Shown piece after piece: positions 20,292 to 30,963 of a DNA stretch of 64,000 nucleotides. Made by a program: the position numbers and the translations under genes. Below the pieces are notes generated by a model. It had not been told where the DNA came from. It saw only the letters and a program-made list of their open reading frames with translations, and made no database searches. Origin of the DNA: Craspedostauros australis (taxonomy: Eukaryota; Bacillariophyta; Bacillariophyceae; Mastogloiales; Achnanthaceae); assembly GCA_026770025.1 (NCBI GenBank), contig JAMXDE010000003.1, positions 186,001 through 250,000 of the forward strand. Reading direction: 5' to 3'. Every line of letters starts with the position of its first letter. Positions within the stretch are counted from its first letter, which is position 1.

Positions 20292-20795
20292 TTGGTGTCT
20301 TTTCTGGCGACAAAATTGCGTCCTTGTGTGACTCATTCTGATTCTGCTCGTGATTGGAATGTCGCTGGACAATGACTCGATGAAGTCAACCGATTGATAG
20401 CATGTCATTGCAGTGTAGATCGGTCGCTTCCACGGTGAATTCTAGTGTTCGAGAATATTTCGTGACTGGACCTGAGCGATTTCGATCACATTGATTCATC
20501 ATGACTCGCGACCAAATCGCAAACGAGGCTGTGATTCTCACCAACCAACCCAAACTCACCCATCAACCCAAGGATGTGCAACAAGTCCGCACAGAGATCC
20601 ATCAACACAGGCTGCGACGCACACCCAATTGCATGCGCTTGTATGGCACAAGAGAGGAGGGAGGTATTGCTATTGCGCCGTTCGAATCTGGTCTCCTCTC
20701 CTCTTCTCTGCTGTGCTCTGAGCACAAGCAAGCATCATATACTAGAATAGCATCGAACCGCAGCAAAGACAACCAACCGAACTGCCACCTCGACA

Positions 20796-23354
20796 ATGCC
20801 GAATCCGTCCTCCAAGGCAGTGTACGTGCCATCAGCAAAGCGACGGCAGCTCAAGGAGAGCAGCCGCTTTCATGGGGCCTTCACGGGCGGCTTCTCGGCG
20901 GGATACTTCAACACCGTCGGGAGCAAGGAAGGATGGACGCCGTCAAACGACACGCAACGCCAGCAGCAGATCCAGGACTTCATGGACGACGAGGATCATC
21001 AGGATTTTGGTGGGCCCAACCAGCTGCGATCGGAGTATTCGCGTTCGGACGATCGCGAGGACAAGCGTGCCGCAGCCAAGCGCCCAGATAGTAGCAACAA
21101 CAACAACAACAGATCTGGTGGTGGTGCAACCGCAGGGCCCAGCTTTGACCGTCTCTTCCAAGTCAAATTTCAACAAGGCATCGGAATGCGCCTCATGAGG
21201 CAGATGGGCTGGCGGCAGGAGACGTCTTCGGCCATCATCACGGAGGACCGGGATGACTTCCCATTGCAGCAACAACATCAGCGGCAGCAACAATTGAAGC
21301 AGAGCGACACCGCCCCATCGCTTTCCAACAAGCGCATTCGCAAACTCAAACTGCAGCAATCCCGAATGCGCAAGATGCCACCTCCCAAATTCGATCAAGC
21401 CGGTCTTGGCTTCCAGGCTCTTGAGAACGCGCCGGAGTTCCAAAAGCATCGAGAATATCGCAAGAAGTTGGCGCAACAACGTACCAGAGGCCAAGCCAAT
21501 GTGTACCGCACAGCCACCATTGCGGATGGACGATCCGCAGCAACGCATGGTGGTATTCTCAATGCAGATGACATGGATATGGACATGAACAACGACGATG
21601 ATCATCTCGCTGCGTATGACACGATGGAGGATTTTGTGGGCACACGCACCGTCGGAGGATTTGCTCTGCGGGACGATGCCGATGACGCCTACGACGAAGA
21701 TGGCGGATATCATGATCGTCGCAGTCCGTGGGCAAGATCCTCGACCAAGCCACAAAAACGCGATATCTCAAAGGATATGTACAACACGGAGATCTATGAG
21801 CATGTTTCAAGCGACGATGAGAATGATGTCATGGCTCAACAGAAGTCGAAACATATCAAGGGTACGAATCAGCAATCGTCGTCGTCATTGACAGCGTCAT
21901 CATCATCGAAGAAAAACAATGCAAAACTTGAGAATAATCCCTTCGGTGGCTTGCTCTCAGCATGGGCCGGGATCGAATCAACAGATGCGATCGCAGCCGC
22001 TGCCACCTCCAACACCAACAGCAGCAGCAACCGCAATGGCACTTCTTCACAGAAACCCAAGAACAGGTACGGAGTGTTGGATGGATTCCGATTGGCGGGG
22101 GTGGTGGATATGGCCAAGGTCCGCTACCCCGGACCCGACGTGCCTCGAGACTGGAATCTTCATCCGCACAGGTTCGCACAATCAGAACATCCGCACGTAT
22201 TCCAAGACATGGGCCATGCCGTCAAACTCACGCGTGAAGAACGTCAGAGGGATATCGCGTACCAGGAGGCGCTGGATTCGGCTGCTGCCCATGTTCATTC
22301 ATCCCGACGCATGAAGATCGCCGATGCTCGCGAGCGGAAGCGGAACATCAATCATCAACAGCAGGAGGACAAATCGAAGCCCATGGCCGGGAAGCACTTC
22401 TCAGAGCTGGTCGCATCCATGAAGACTCGTTTCCGCAGTGGCGCCAAAGAGGAAGCACCCAAAGCATCTTCGCAGGTAGGGTTGCATTTCCCGGAATACA
22501 ACACAGAAACGACAGATGCCGATGCGAATGTCGGCACGGATCCCTCACAAGTTGGGCCCGCGGACATCGACATTCAGCGCACCACAGAATCCTTTCAACC
22601 AAGTTCCCTCGTGTGCAAACGATTTCACATCCCTACCACCAATCGCTCTCAACAGGGCACGGCGAATGACCCCGATCTCCGCTCCAAGGAAGAGAAGTTC
22701 TTCCAACAGCATGTTCTGGACAAGATCCAGAACAAGCAAGCCACGCAGCAACGCAAAACAAAGAAGACGACTCCCGCCAAACGACAGACGAAAACCGTGC
22801 AAGCCAAGCCATCGCAGCCTCGTGCTCGTCCATCAATGACGGTGTTGAAATCCATCTTTCAATCTGGAAGCGATGACGAGAATGGTGACGACAACGACGA
22901 CGACGATGGAGAGGAGGATGAGAACAACGGCGATGTACCGCAATCAAAGGCTGAGCCAAGAGCAGAACTGAAAGCGACTCGAGCCATATCCAACACACTC
23001 GCACAAACCAAAGATGATGACGACGCCCCAACCACAAAACGATCAAAATCACACTCGAAGAAACACAAACGCAAACGGGGCCGCAAAGACGGCACCGACG
23101 ATGATGCGAAGAGGAGAAAGAAAGAGAAGCGCAAACGGCATCGCAAAGATGACAGTGATAGCGACGGTAGCAGCAGCGATGATGACGACACGAAGAATAA
23201 AAACCGCAAACGCCATCACAAGGCTGACAGTGACAGAGATGAAAAGAAGGAGAAACGCAGGCACAAGACGAAACGTAGCAAGGAGAAGCGAAAGAAGAAA
23301 TCGCGCAGCTCCAAGAAACGCAAGACGAGTGACGACTCTTCCGAATCATCGTAG
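20796..23354 (+). CDS. GPATCH1: G-patch domain-containing protein 1 (GPATCH1) homologue
   Basis: 852 residues, single exon, start ATG at 20796 in the context GACAATGCC. The conserved N-terminal block FHGAFTGGFSAGYFNTVGSK (residues 25-44) followed by EGWTP is diagnostic for GPATCH1 (DUF1604), a component of catalytic spliceosomes that acts with a DEAH helicase. FMDDEDHQDFG continues the family pattern. The G-patch is GIGMRLMRQMGWRQ (from residue 128), which is less Gly-rich than usual. GVLDGFRLAGVVDMAKVRYP then PDVPRDWNLHPHRF corresponds to the family's second conserved region, and AGKHFSELVASMKTRF to the third. The C-terminal 150 residues are acidic runs alternating with Lys/Arg-rich RS-like stretches, suiting nuclear speckle localisation. 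Absence of introns in a splicing-factor gene of this length agrees with an intron-poor genome. Confidence 0.92.
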   Translation: MPNPSSKAVYVPSAKRRQLKESSRFHGAFTGGFSAGYFNTVGSKEGWTPSNDTQRQQQIQDFMDDEDHQDFGGPNQLRSEYSRSDDREDKRAAAKRPDSSNNNNNRSGGGATAGPSFDRLFQVKFQQGIGMRLMRQMGWRQETSSAIITEDRDDFPLQQQHQRQQQLKQSDTAPSLSNKRIRKLKLQQSRMRKMPPPKFDQAGLGFQALENAPEFQKHREYRKKLAQQRTRGQANVYRTATIADGRSAATHGGILNADDMDMDMNNDDDHLAAYDTMEDFVGTRTVGGFALRDDADDAYDEDGGYHDRRSPWARSSTKPQKRDISKDMYNTEIYEHVSSDDENDVMAQQKSKHIKGTNQQSSSSLTASSSSKKNNAKLENNPFGGLLSAWAGIESTDAIAAAATSNTNSSSNRNGTSSQKPKNRYGVLDGFRLAGVVDMAKVRYPGPDVPRDWNLHPHRFAQSEHPHVFQDMGHAVKLTREERQRDIAYQEALDSAAAHVHSSRRMKIADARERKRNINHQQQEDKSKPMAGKHFSELVASMKTRFRSGAKEEAPKASSQVGLHFPEYNTETTDADANVGTDPSQVGPADIDIQRTTESFQPSSLVCKRFHIPTTNRSQQGTANDPDLRSKEEKFFQQHVLDKIQNKQATQQRKTKKTTPAKRQTKTVQAKPSQPRARPSMTVLKSIFQSGSDDENGDDNDDDDGEEDENNGDVPQSKAEPRAELKATRAISNTLAQTKDDDDAPTTKRSKSHSKKHKRKRGRKDGTDDDAKRRKKEKRKRHRKDDSDSDGSSSDDDDTKNKNRKRHHKADSDRDEKKEKRRHKTKRSKEKRKKKSRSSKKRKTSDDSSESS

Positions 23355-24185
23355 AACACTCGAATTGAGCTGAATGCTCGTACGTACGACTATGGCACAG
23401 CACCATGAGAACGAATAGTTTCGGAAAAGATACGTAGTGTGCGCCTCTCTGCAGACAGAGGAAGGGAGCTCTGGCATGTAGTCACGATATTTACAATTGC
23501 GTTGTCTTTCTAGAGTCTGATCATGCAGGATCGGATTGCATGATATCGACAGCCATCGATGGCATATCTCCATGCAACAGGATGACGATAGCACGGAGCC
23601 AGCGATGATCAAAGCACAAGAACAGCATCCGGAACTGCGCGCGGGGTGTTTCGATTCCAATGGAAGAACTCGTCGCAGGTGCTCGCGCCAGCTCGTTCGC
23701 TCACTCACACAGACCACGATGCTTCCAAAGAATAGGCCGCACCACTCACTCCCAATCGCTTCGCGATGGATCTCTCAAGTTCATCAACGCTGCCCGAGAG
23801 GATAAAATGAATGACCCAAAATGTGGAGAGTGATTCCAACATCCACGAATGGAGAACGCAATCGCCAAAAAGTGCGCGATGCGAGAATCTTGGCTCCTGC
23901 AACGTGCATCTCACGAGGATCCCCAATTCGTATGCGTGCACGCAAGTTGATGTATCGAGCCACCCTCCGCAACCGCGTACATTTACAAACAAACATCTCG
24001 CACTCCACTAAAGACGATCCCATTGAAGCAGTATGCATCATACATGACCAGAAGAATCTGCATGCCCGCACCAAGCTCCTACACCTGGATGCTTCTTTGA
24101 TCGTCATGCGCATTCGATGTATGCATCAACGACTAGTTGCCCATTATTGGTTGTTCGCAGAACACTCCCCACCTGAGGCAGAAAC
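23355..24185. other. Intergenic region between convergent genes
   Basis: 3' flanks of GPATCH1 and gene A. It holds no copy of the gene fragment that lies next to gene B. No gene recognised. Confidence 0.55.
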
Positions 24186-25849
24186 TCAACCCTTTTGTCG
24201 TTCCGAGCCGTAATCGCTACTGAAGCCTTTCCTGTTGAGCCAATGATCCAGGGCAAATCCGAATCGATCGAATTGATGCACCACCCTGGATCGGGACCCG
24301 TCGTACTCCACGAAGTACCCCTCGTCGTCGATGAGATCCTTGGGACCAAGCCATCGGTCTTCGGTGGCATTGAAGAACGGCATGGCATGGGCCTTGATCG
24401 GATTCATCTTGAGTGTATTTTGGTAGTACGTATTCTTCTTATCGGTGTATACCCTGGCTGCGCTGCCGAGTGTGATGATGATGCCGCCGGCGCGGTAGGC
24501 GATCGGCGTGGCGAAGGGGAGCTGCCCAGAATAGTAGAGATGATTGTGCATCGTTTGATCATCGCCATCAATGTCGAATCGACATTTTGCGACCTTGATC
24601 CAGACTTTCATTTCCTCATACATCACCTCGAAGTATTTGAGCATGGCCTTCCGCGTCCCGATGGTGCTCCCGGAGCAGAGCATCGTACCTTCGTGTGTGG
24701 TATTCTTGCAAATCCGGATGGGTTTGTTCACCATCCAGTGGCTCGTTGTCTGTTTCTTGTGCTCCTCAAACACCTGCAACCCCTCCACCTTGGGCGAACC
24801 AGGGCCGAAAGGATCTAACTGGAAGTAGGTGTCGCGGACGTCGATAGTGAGGACCGGCCCCGTGCAGGTTTCACATTCTTCCAGCCACATTTTCTGCAGA
24901 GGATATCGGCTCCATCGTGATTTGATGTCGTTGAAGGGCGAGATGCACGTGTCGATCTTGGCGAAGGCCTTGGACCCCGCGCTTCCTTCTTCGTACTCGC
25001 ACTTGACCCACTCGAAGGTCTTGACGATGACGTTGCGTGATTTGAGATAGTTGATGATGTGCGGCCGTGTATCAGGCCCCACCCCCAAGATGATGTTCCC
25101 CTTGAATCCAGATTTTCGCAATGAGCCGACAAAGCGATGAAACACCATCAATGGGTACTTGGTGGCTGCGATACAGCGCGACACAATTGGAACGGAGCAG
25201 TGTGCAGCGTGAAAAGGAAGCGTAAGAAGGAACAAGGGAAGCAGAAAGAAGCGCAAACAACATTAGTAAATGCGGAATTTCTGGTTGAATTGATGGCCTC
25301 GTTGTGTCAGTTGTGTCGCTTCAGACAAAGAGTGGTGGAACGGAAGTGCTTACCCATGCCCATTACTGTGGCTGTAGAGCTGTCGCCATGCAGATCCTCT
25401 CCGAGGTAAAGTTGCGGGTCCGAAACATCCACCCCCGTCTCCGTGACATTCTTGAGGGAGAAGTATCGCTGTGCCGGTTCTGGCTTCGGAAATAGTATCG
25501 GTCGGTCATGTTGCTGCTCTTGTTGCTCATCCATCTGTGGATCAGCTTGTTCACCCATGCCCGTATGCTGATCATTGAGTACTCCATCAGTTGTACGAGC
25601 ACTCGCGGTATTCACAGCGTGGTCACTATCAACTGTCTTCATGTTGCCTCCTTCTGCGACATCCCGCATGTCTACGGCAGGACTGACGGGATGATCCCAC
25701 GCAGCATTGACCGTTGCAATGTTCGCTGGGTCCATCTTGAAGGTCAAAAATATGCTCCATAGAGCCATGATCATGCTGATGGCAATCATGAACGACACCA
25801 TGGTGGTGGTAAGTTTGGACTGGGGTATGTTATTTGTTGCGGCCGTCAT
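24186..25849 (-). CDS. Golgi-type glycosyltransferase-like protein, copy A, two exons
   Basis: CDS complement(join(24186..25165,25354..25849)), 491 residues; 188-base intron, donor GTAAGC, acceptor ATCGCAG, phase 1. The N-terminal anchor (MVSFMIAISMIMALWSIFL) and a stalk rich in Gln/Asp precede the lumenal domain, which starts at the exon 2 boundary: FHRFVGSLRKSGFKGNIILG, SRWSRYPLQKMWLEECETC, GPVLTIDVRDTYFQLDPF, GTMLCSGSTIGTRKAMLKYF and DGDDQTMHNHLYYSGQLPF. VRD plus late Gly/Ser and DDQ motifs resemble the donor-binding layout of GT-A nucleotide-sugar transferases. The same domain forms the first half of the protein at 48063. The second copy is gene B. Substrate unknown; a sugar transferase acting on surface or secreted glycans is the best reading. 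Confidence 0.8.
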
Positions 25850-26951
25850 GGTGGTCGTCGTCGTCGCTGCTGTGAGAATGATGCTGATGAACGCACGAAG
25901 GTCTCGGTCCCTTCAAGGTGGATGCAACTTTACCAATCTACGGTTGGGAATCAGTGGACGTGATCGCGGACGGGAGGAGATCACAGTCCCCGATCGCGTG
26001 TGCTCACAAACTGGAACGGTGGGAAAGGATCCATGAACGTTTCGTTAGTTATCACCAATCATGCTGTTCTTTCACTGCCAACAGCGCTCTTCGTCGCTTC
26101 TTGCAATCAATGACATGGATGGCATCAATGCTACCGATGCATGATACGAGTTCATCGTCCGGATGTGCTCTCTTTAAACTGCTGTCCTCTTACACACACT
26201 CGTACCATGGAGAGCATGTTGCTGTTATAATCCGATCGTACGTACGAGTATGGGCGTGGTCGTCGCCGCTGTTGTTTTTCTTGTGCGATACGAGAAATCG
26301 GCCGACGTTGGGCGGAAACAGGTGATTCTTTTTTGTCTTGTTCTCTGTTGGGATTCAAAATGTCTCAGCGTGGAAGGGCATGCGTGTTTCACCAAGGGAA
26401 CGTGACTCCAGGGAGCCACCCGAATTGCAATAGTCGCACGGCTCGCGCGTTTGCGGCCTAACACAACTCCCCAATCGGTTAACGTCTGAATAACGTCTCC
26501 ACCTGAGGTATTGCTCGCGATCCATCGGAATCAAGGTACTCTCAAAGCCTTCAGCGGAAGAGGGACATACTTTATAAATGTTGATTACTGTGGATTGCTT
26601 CAGGTAAGACCAAGTACATGCCATTTATAAATCCAGGATGTGCTCAGCGAAAACAAGACAGGCGGGGATGTGTGGTGGTGGCGACACGAGTTTTGTGGGC
26701 TTGGTGGTGGAGGAGAGCATGTTGATGGATCGGAGACACGCACACACGCAAGGAGACAAACAGAGACAAAGAGAGAGAGAGAGAGAGTACGACATCCCGT
26801 CTCTTCACATCGTTGCAGTGCCTGTATCGCATGTACCAATAATCTATTATACACAGCTGGCCCTTTCTGGTGAACAAGTACCACACTGTCGACGAACACA
26901 ACCATCACGACAGCCATCAAGATAGCCAAGGCTATTGGAGCCAAACGAGTC
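25850..26951. other. Divergent intergenic region
   Basis: Upstream regions of gene A and the gene at 26952, with one GA tract (26771-26787). No other gene supported. Confidence 0.55.
26771..26787 (+). promoter_or_regulatory. (GA)n tract upstream of the 26952 gene
   Basis: Purine strand is sense to the + gene, about 165-180 bases before its ATG. Confidence 0.4.
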
Positions 26952-28706
26952 ATGTTTCGCAAGGTGATCCGCAGCGCGATCCGCAGCCCCTCCCGGGCTG
27001 TGCTGACGAAGCAGCTCGGGCATGTGCCTGTATCCGCATCCGCATCCGCAGCCATGGCCGCATCTCCAGCCGCGTCTGTCGTGTCTTCGCAGGCACAGGC
27101 GGAGGGGCAAACGCAAGCATTGCGCTCTTTCTCCTCGAATGTGCCACCCAGGTCAAGATCCAACAACAACCACAACAACAACTACAATGGCAACAATGGC
27201 AACAATGGCAACAGAAACAACATTCGGGGAAAGAGTTTCAACCCAAGATGGCATAATCGCAACAACAACAACAAAGGAAGAGGAAGAGGCCCAGGAGGAT
27301 CGCCACCGCCACCAACCTCAGCGGGAGGTGGCGCTGATGAAGACCTGGACGTTGGCAAGCCAAAGCAACCCTTCGTCACAGCGACGCTGTCTCCAGGCGA
27401 ATGGGATCCCGAGCGCAAAGACCCGCTCTACAGACCCGCATTCAATCCCAACTCCAAGGTCATCAGCGCCGAGGACTTTGCCAACCGTCCCGCCGTCACG
27501 TGGGATGAGGAGTTCTCCACCTACGAGGATGCCATGATCACGCTCGGCTGGATCGACCAGAAGACCAGCCGTCAAATGTACGTGCAGTACATCGATATGA
27601 TGATGCGCAGCCACGAGAGCCACAACGCCACGTCGCACGAGTACGTCGTCAAGATCATCGCGCAGAAGCACAGCATCACGGCATCGCGTGCGGCGGCCAT
27701 CATCCAGCTGCAGCACGAGGAAGAGCAGATGCGCCGCAACAACCCGGAATTGCTCTGCGAGGAGCAGGCCGACTACGCCGAGAAGCAGATCATGCAGAAC
27801 ATCAAGGATGCTTACAAGTCCCAATTCACGGTCGCGCCCGAGCGTTTCGTCGAGAATCCCGTTGGCATCCATGGTCTCGGCGAACCAGACGAGACCTCCT
27901 ACAAGTGGCAGAGAACGGACGATATCTTCGACATCGAGCAGAAGCTTGAGCAGGCCAACCACCGCGATGCCAAGGAAGCTCAGCTCATCCTCAACAATCA
28001 CACTTACAAGGAGGACGTCGATGAGGCGGTGGTGCCCGTCAAGACCGATCCCAGCGTCGTGCGCAAGCTGCTCGAAAACAAGGAGCGGTTGGCGGCCACG
28101 CCCAACACCAACAAGGACAATGATAATGGCGACCCCATCCCTTACCCGCAATCCAGCGCGGACGGCGACAAGCGCGATCGCTTCAAGTACGTCGCACAAC
28201 TCGTCGACACGCGCGCCCTACGCAAGAAGGGACGTCGCATCACCACCTACAAGAACGGATCCACCGAAAACACCGTCGTCGAGCAGGATGGGGAGCTCCG
28301 AGTCGCCACGCAGGATGAGGTCACCCACGTGGCCTGGAGGCAGAAGCGCGGTCTCGCAGAGACCTTGTACAAAGGTGTCCAGGGTGCCTGGATTCAGAAG
28401 ACCAAGCATGGTGCCACGGAGGCCTGGGGCAGTGCGCCACCGACCCCGGCGCCGCAACCAAAGGCGGCGGAAGCAGCGCATACCGAAGAAGATACTGACG
28501 ATGCGGAGAGTGCCGCTGAATCCACATCAGTAGAGGAAGCAGGAGGAGACGAAGCAGCCGCAGTTTCGGAGGAAGTAGTGGCTGAGGAAAAAGAAGCCAC
28601 TGGCGATGACACCAGCGATGGTGACGACGCCAAAAAGGAAGGAGACAAGGAGGAAGAAGGAGACAGCAGCGACAAGGCCAAAGCGGAAGAACCAGAAAAG
28701 CCGTAG
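26952..28706 (+). CDS. Probable mitochondrial protein, function unknown
   Basis: 584 residues, no introns. The first 60 residues (MFRKVIRSAIRSPSRAVLTK, later RSFSSN) are Arg/Ser/Ala-rich, as in mitochondrial presequences. An Asn/Gly/Arg-rich low-complexity segment follows (residues 66-110). The conserved-looking core (about 150-500) includes AVTWDEEFSTYEDAMITLGW, then IDQKTSRQMYVQYIDMMM, SHEYVVKIIAQKHSITASRA and EEQADYAEKQIMQNIKDAY. It is predicted helical and reminds me of mitochondrial ribosome-associated 'regulator' proteins, but I cannot confirm that. The last 100 residues are Glu/Ala/Asp-rich and disordered. It sits between duplicate genes A and B and shares nothing visible with them. 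Confidence 0.7.
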   Translation: MFRKVIRSAIRSPSRAVLTKQLGHVPVSASASAAMAASPAASVVSSQAQAEGQTQALRSFSSNVPPRSRSNNNHNNNYNGNNGNNGNRNNIRGKSFNPRWHNRNNNNKGRGRGPGGSPPPPTSAGGGADEDLDVGKPKQPFVTATLSPGEWDPERKDPLYRPAFNPNSKVISAEDFANRPAVTWDEEFSTYEDAMITLGWIDQKTSRQMYVQYIDMMMRSHESHNATSHEYVVKIIAQKHSITASRAAAIIQLQHEEEQMRRNNPELLCEEQADYAEKQIMQNIKDAYKSQFTVAPERFVENPVGIHGLGEPDETSYKWQRTDDIFDIEQKLEQANHRDAKEAQLILNNHTYKEDVDEAVVPVKTDPSVVRKLLENKERLAATPNTNKDNDNGDPIPYPQSSADGDKRDRFKYVAQLVDTRALRKKGRRITTYKNGSTENTVVEQDGELRVATQDEVTHVAWRQKRGLAETLYKGVQGAWIQKTKHGATEAWGSAPPTPAPQPKAAEAAHTEEDTDDAESAAESTSVEEAGGDEAAAVSEEVVAEEKEATGDDTSDGDDAKKEGDKEEEGDSSDKAKAEEPEKP

Positions 28707-28947
28707 AGTCGAGCAATCAATCTTCGGTTGAGCAGTGGCACTCGTGTAACACTCTATTCCAAGCTCGTATGAGTTGTTCCATTCTCTCCTGCTCTACCAA
28801 TACTCTACGTACTCTGCGTTGGAGCATTCCAGACTTTCACACAATGCACTGACTTGACTTGACTTCACGAATACATCGCATCGCAGTGCACCGAAGCGCG
28901 ATGGAACCAGGGCCAACATCACACAACAGCATGGTGGTCATCGCCGC

Positions 28948-28985
28948 TATCATCATCATCATCGTCATCGTCGTCGTTGTCGTCA
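28948..28985. repeat. ATC/GTC triplet repeat in the gene fragment
   Basis: Triplet run in the 3' flank part of the duplicate; the parental locus has only a short counterpart near 33820. Confidence 0.7.
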
Positions 28986-29151
28986 CTTTCTTTGTTTCAT
29001 GGTCTCAAGTTTAGTGGCTCTTAGTCTCTATCATCCGCAATCTGCAATCACTTTGCTACAGGCGAAACCTCCGTCGAAGCAGATTTGCGTAGTTTGCGTT
29101 TGCTCACCAGCCGCTTTCCGACCCTGTTCTTCTTTTCCTTCTTGCGTGGTG

Positions 29152-29213
29152 GTAGTCGTCGTTGTCGTTGTCGTCATCGTCATCGTCATCGTCATCGTCG
29201 TCGTCGTCGTCGT
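29152..29213. repeat. Expanded GTC/ATC triplet repeat, poly-Arg/Asp-type
   Basis: About twenty triplets where the parent at 33985-34008 has about eight. The expansion is in multiples of three, so the duplicated reading frame stays open. Confidence 0.75.
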
Positions 29214-29309
29214 TTCTGCGGTTTGGCAGTCCAGTCATTTTCTTCTTCTACTTCAGAATAGTGCGCGGTCAATTCCTCGCTCGCCGAGGACCCCCTCACG
29301 AGGCGGGAC

Positions 29310-30963
29310 TCAAACTCGCTTTCCCATCGGATCGGGATCGCTACTAAAGCCTTTCCTGTCGAGCCAACGATCCAGGGCAAATCCGAATCGATCAAACTGG
29401 TGCACCACCCTGGATCGGGACCCATCGTACTCCACGAAGTACCCCTCGTCGTCGATGAGATCCTTGGGGCCAAGCCATCGATCTTCGGTGGCATTCAGGA
29501 ACGGCATGGCTTTGGCATCCTGTAACGGCACGTTGAGTGTCTTTTGGTAGTACACATTCTTCTTGCCGGAGATTGATTTACCTGCGCTGCCAGGCGTGAT
29601 GATGATGCCACCGGCGCGGTAGGCGATCGGCGTGGCGAAGGGGAGCTGCCCAGAATAGTAGAGATGGTTGTGCATCGTCTGATCATCGCCATCAAAGTCG
29701 AATCGACATTTTGCGACCTTGATCCAGACTTTCATTTCCTCATACATCACCTCGAAGTATTTGAGCATGGCCTTCCGCGTCCCGATGGTGCTCCCGGAGC
29801 AGAGCATTGTACCTTCGTGCGTGGTATTCTTGCAAAGCCGGATGGGTTTGTTCACCATCCAGTGGTTCGTTGTCTGTTTCTTGTGCTCCTCAAACACCTG
29901 CAGCCCCTCCACCTTGGGCGAACCAGGGCCGAAAGGATCTAACTGGAAGTAGGTGTCGCGGACGTCAATCGTGAGGACCGGTCCCGTGCAGGTTTCACAT
30001 TCTTCCAGCCACATTTTCTGCAGAGGAAATCGGCTCCATCGTGATTTGATGTCGTTGAAGGGCGGGATGCACGTCTTGCGCTTGGCGAGCAATTTTATCC
30101 CTTCACTTCCTTCTTCGTACTCGCACTTGACCCACTCGAAGCTCTTGACGGTGACGTCGCGTGATTTGAGGTAGTCGATTACCAGCGGGTCTATATCTGG
30201 TCCCACACCCAAGATGATGTTCCCTTTGAACCCGGATTTCCTCAACGTTCCAACAAAGCGATGAAACACCTCCAGTGGATACTTGGTCGCTGAGGCATGA
30301 TACGATGGGGGCGGATTCGAGCGGTGCGTGGGAAAAGGGGCAAGCAGGAGGGTGAGCAAATCAAGCGCAAACAATGGTCGCGAATGTGAAATTTCTGGTT
30401 GAATTGATGGCTTCATTGTGTCAGTTGTGTCGCTTCAGACAAAGAGTGGTGGAGTGGAAGAGCTTACCCATGCCCATTACTGTGGCCGTAGAGCTGTCGC
30501 CATGCAGATCCTCTCCGAGGTAAAGTTGTGGGTCCGAAACATCCACCCCCGTCTCCGTGACATTCTTGAGGGAAAAGTATCGCTGTGCCGGTTCTGGCTT
30601 CGGAAATAGTATCGGTCGGTCATGTTGCTGTTCTTGTTGCTCATCCATCTGTGGATCAGCTTGTTCACCTATACCCGTATGCTGATCATTAAATACTCCA
30701 TCAGTTGTACGAGTACTCGCGGTATTCACAGCGTGGTCACGATCAACTGTCTTCATGTTGCCTCCTTCTGCGACATCCCGCATGTCTACGGCAGGACTGA
30801 CGGGATGATCCCACGCAGCGTTGGCCGTTGTAATGTTCGTTGCGTCCATCCCGGAGGTCAAGAATATGTTCCATAGAGTCATGATCACGCTGATGACAAT
30901 CATGAACGACGCCATGCTGGTGACGAGCTTGGACTGGGGTATGTTATTTGTTGCGGCCGTCAT
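29310..30963 (-). CDS. Golgi-type glycosyltransferase-like protein, copy B, two exons
   Basis: CDS complement(join(29310..30289,30468..30963)), 491 residues. Exon lengths (496 and 980) equal those of copy A, with the intron (178 bases, donor GTAAGC, acceptor CCTCAG) at the same phase-1 site. Motifs repeat copy A: FHRFVGTLRKSGFKGNIILG, SRWSRFPLQKMWLEECETC, VLTIDVRDTYFQLDPF, DGDDQTMHNHLYY. By eye exon 1 differs at about 16 of 165 residues, most within the first 50 (anchor region), while the stalk and catalytic domain are much closer. The last eight codons differ completely (SDPDPMGKRV against SDYGSERQKG), next to the duplicated gene fragment. Role as for copy A: transfer of a sugar in the secretory pathway, substrate unknown. 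Confidence 0.8.

Larger units (their letters stand above)
19992..20795. other. Divergent intergenic region, transporter / GPATCH1
   Basis: Contains the GA tract (20002-20022), GATGTG-type simple repeats near 20095-20150 and a GGTCA pentamer array (20266-20291). No gene supported. Confidence 0.55.
28898..29285 (-). pseudogene. Truncated duplicate of the 3' end of the 33853-37986 gene
   Basis: This stretch matches 33775-34085 with scattered substitutions, covering the last 70 or so codons (YSEVEEENDWTAKPQKRRR), the stop codon and about 75 bases of 3' flank. The rest of the parental gene (over 1300 codons) is absent, so it is a gene fragment, not a functional copy. Two triplet-repeat expansions (28948-28985 and 29152-29213) make it longer than the parent. 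It lies 25 bases beyond the stop of gene B, on the same strand as both gene B and the parent, and is not present next to gene A. Confidence 0.85.
28707..29309. other. Intergenic region between convergent genes, with gene fragment
   Basis: Mostly occupied from 28898 by a duplicated fragment of the gene at 33853-37986 (listed separately). The first 190 bases are the 3' flank of the 26952 gene. Confidence 0.7.
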
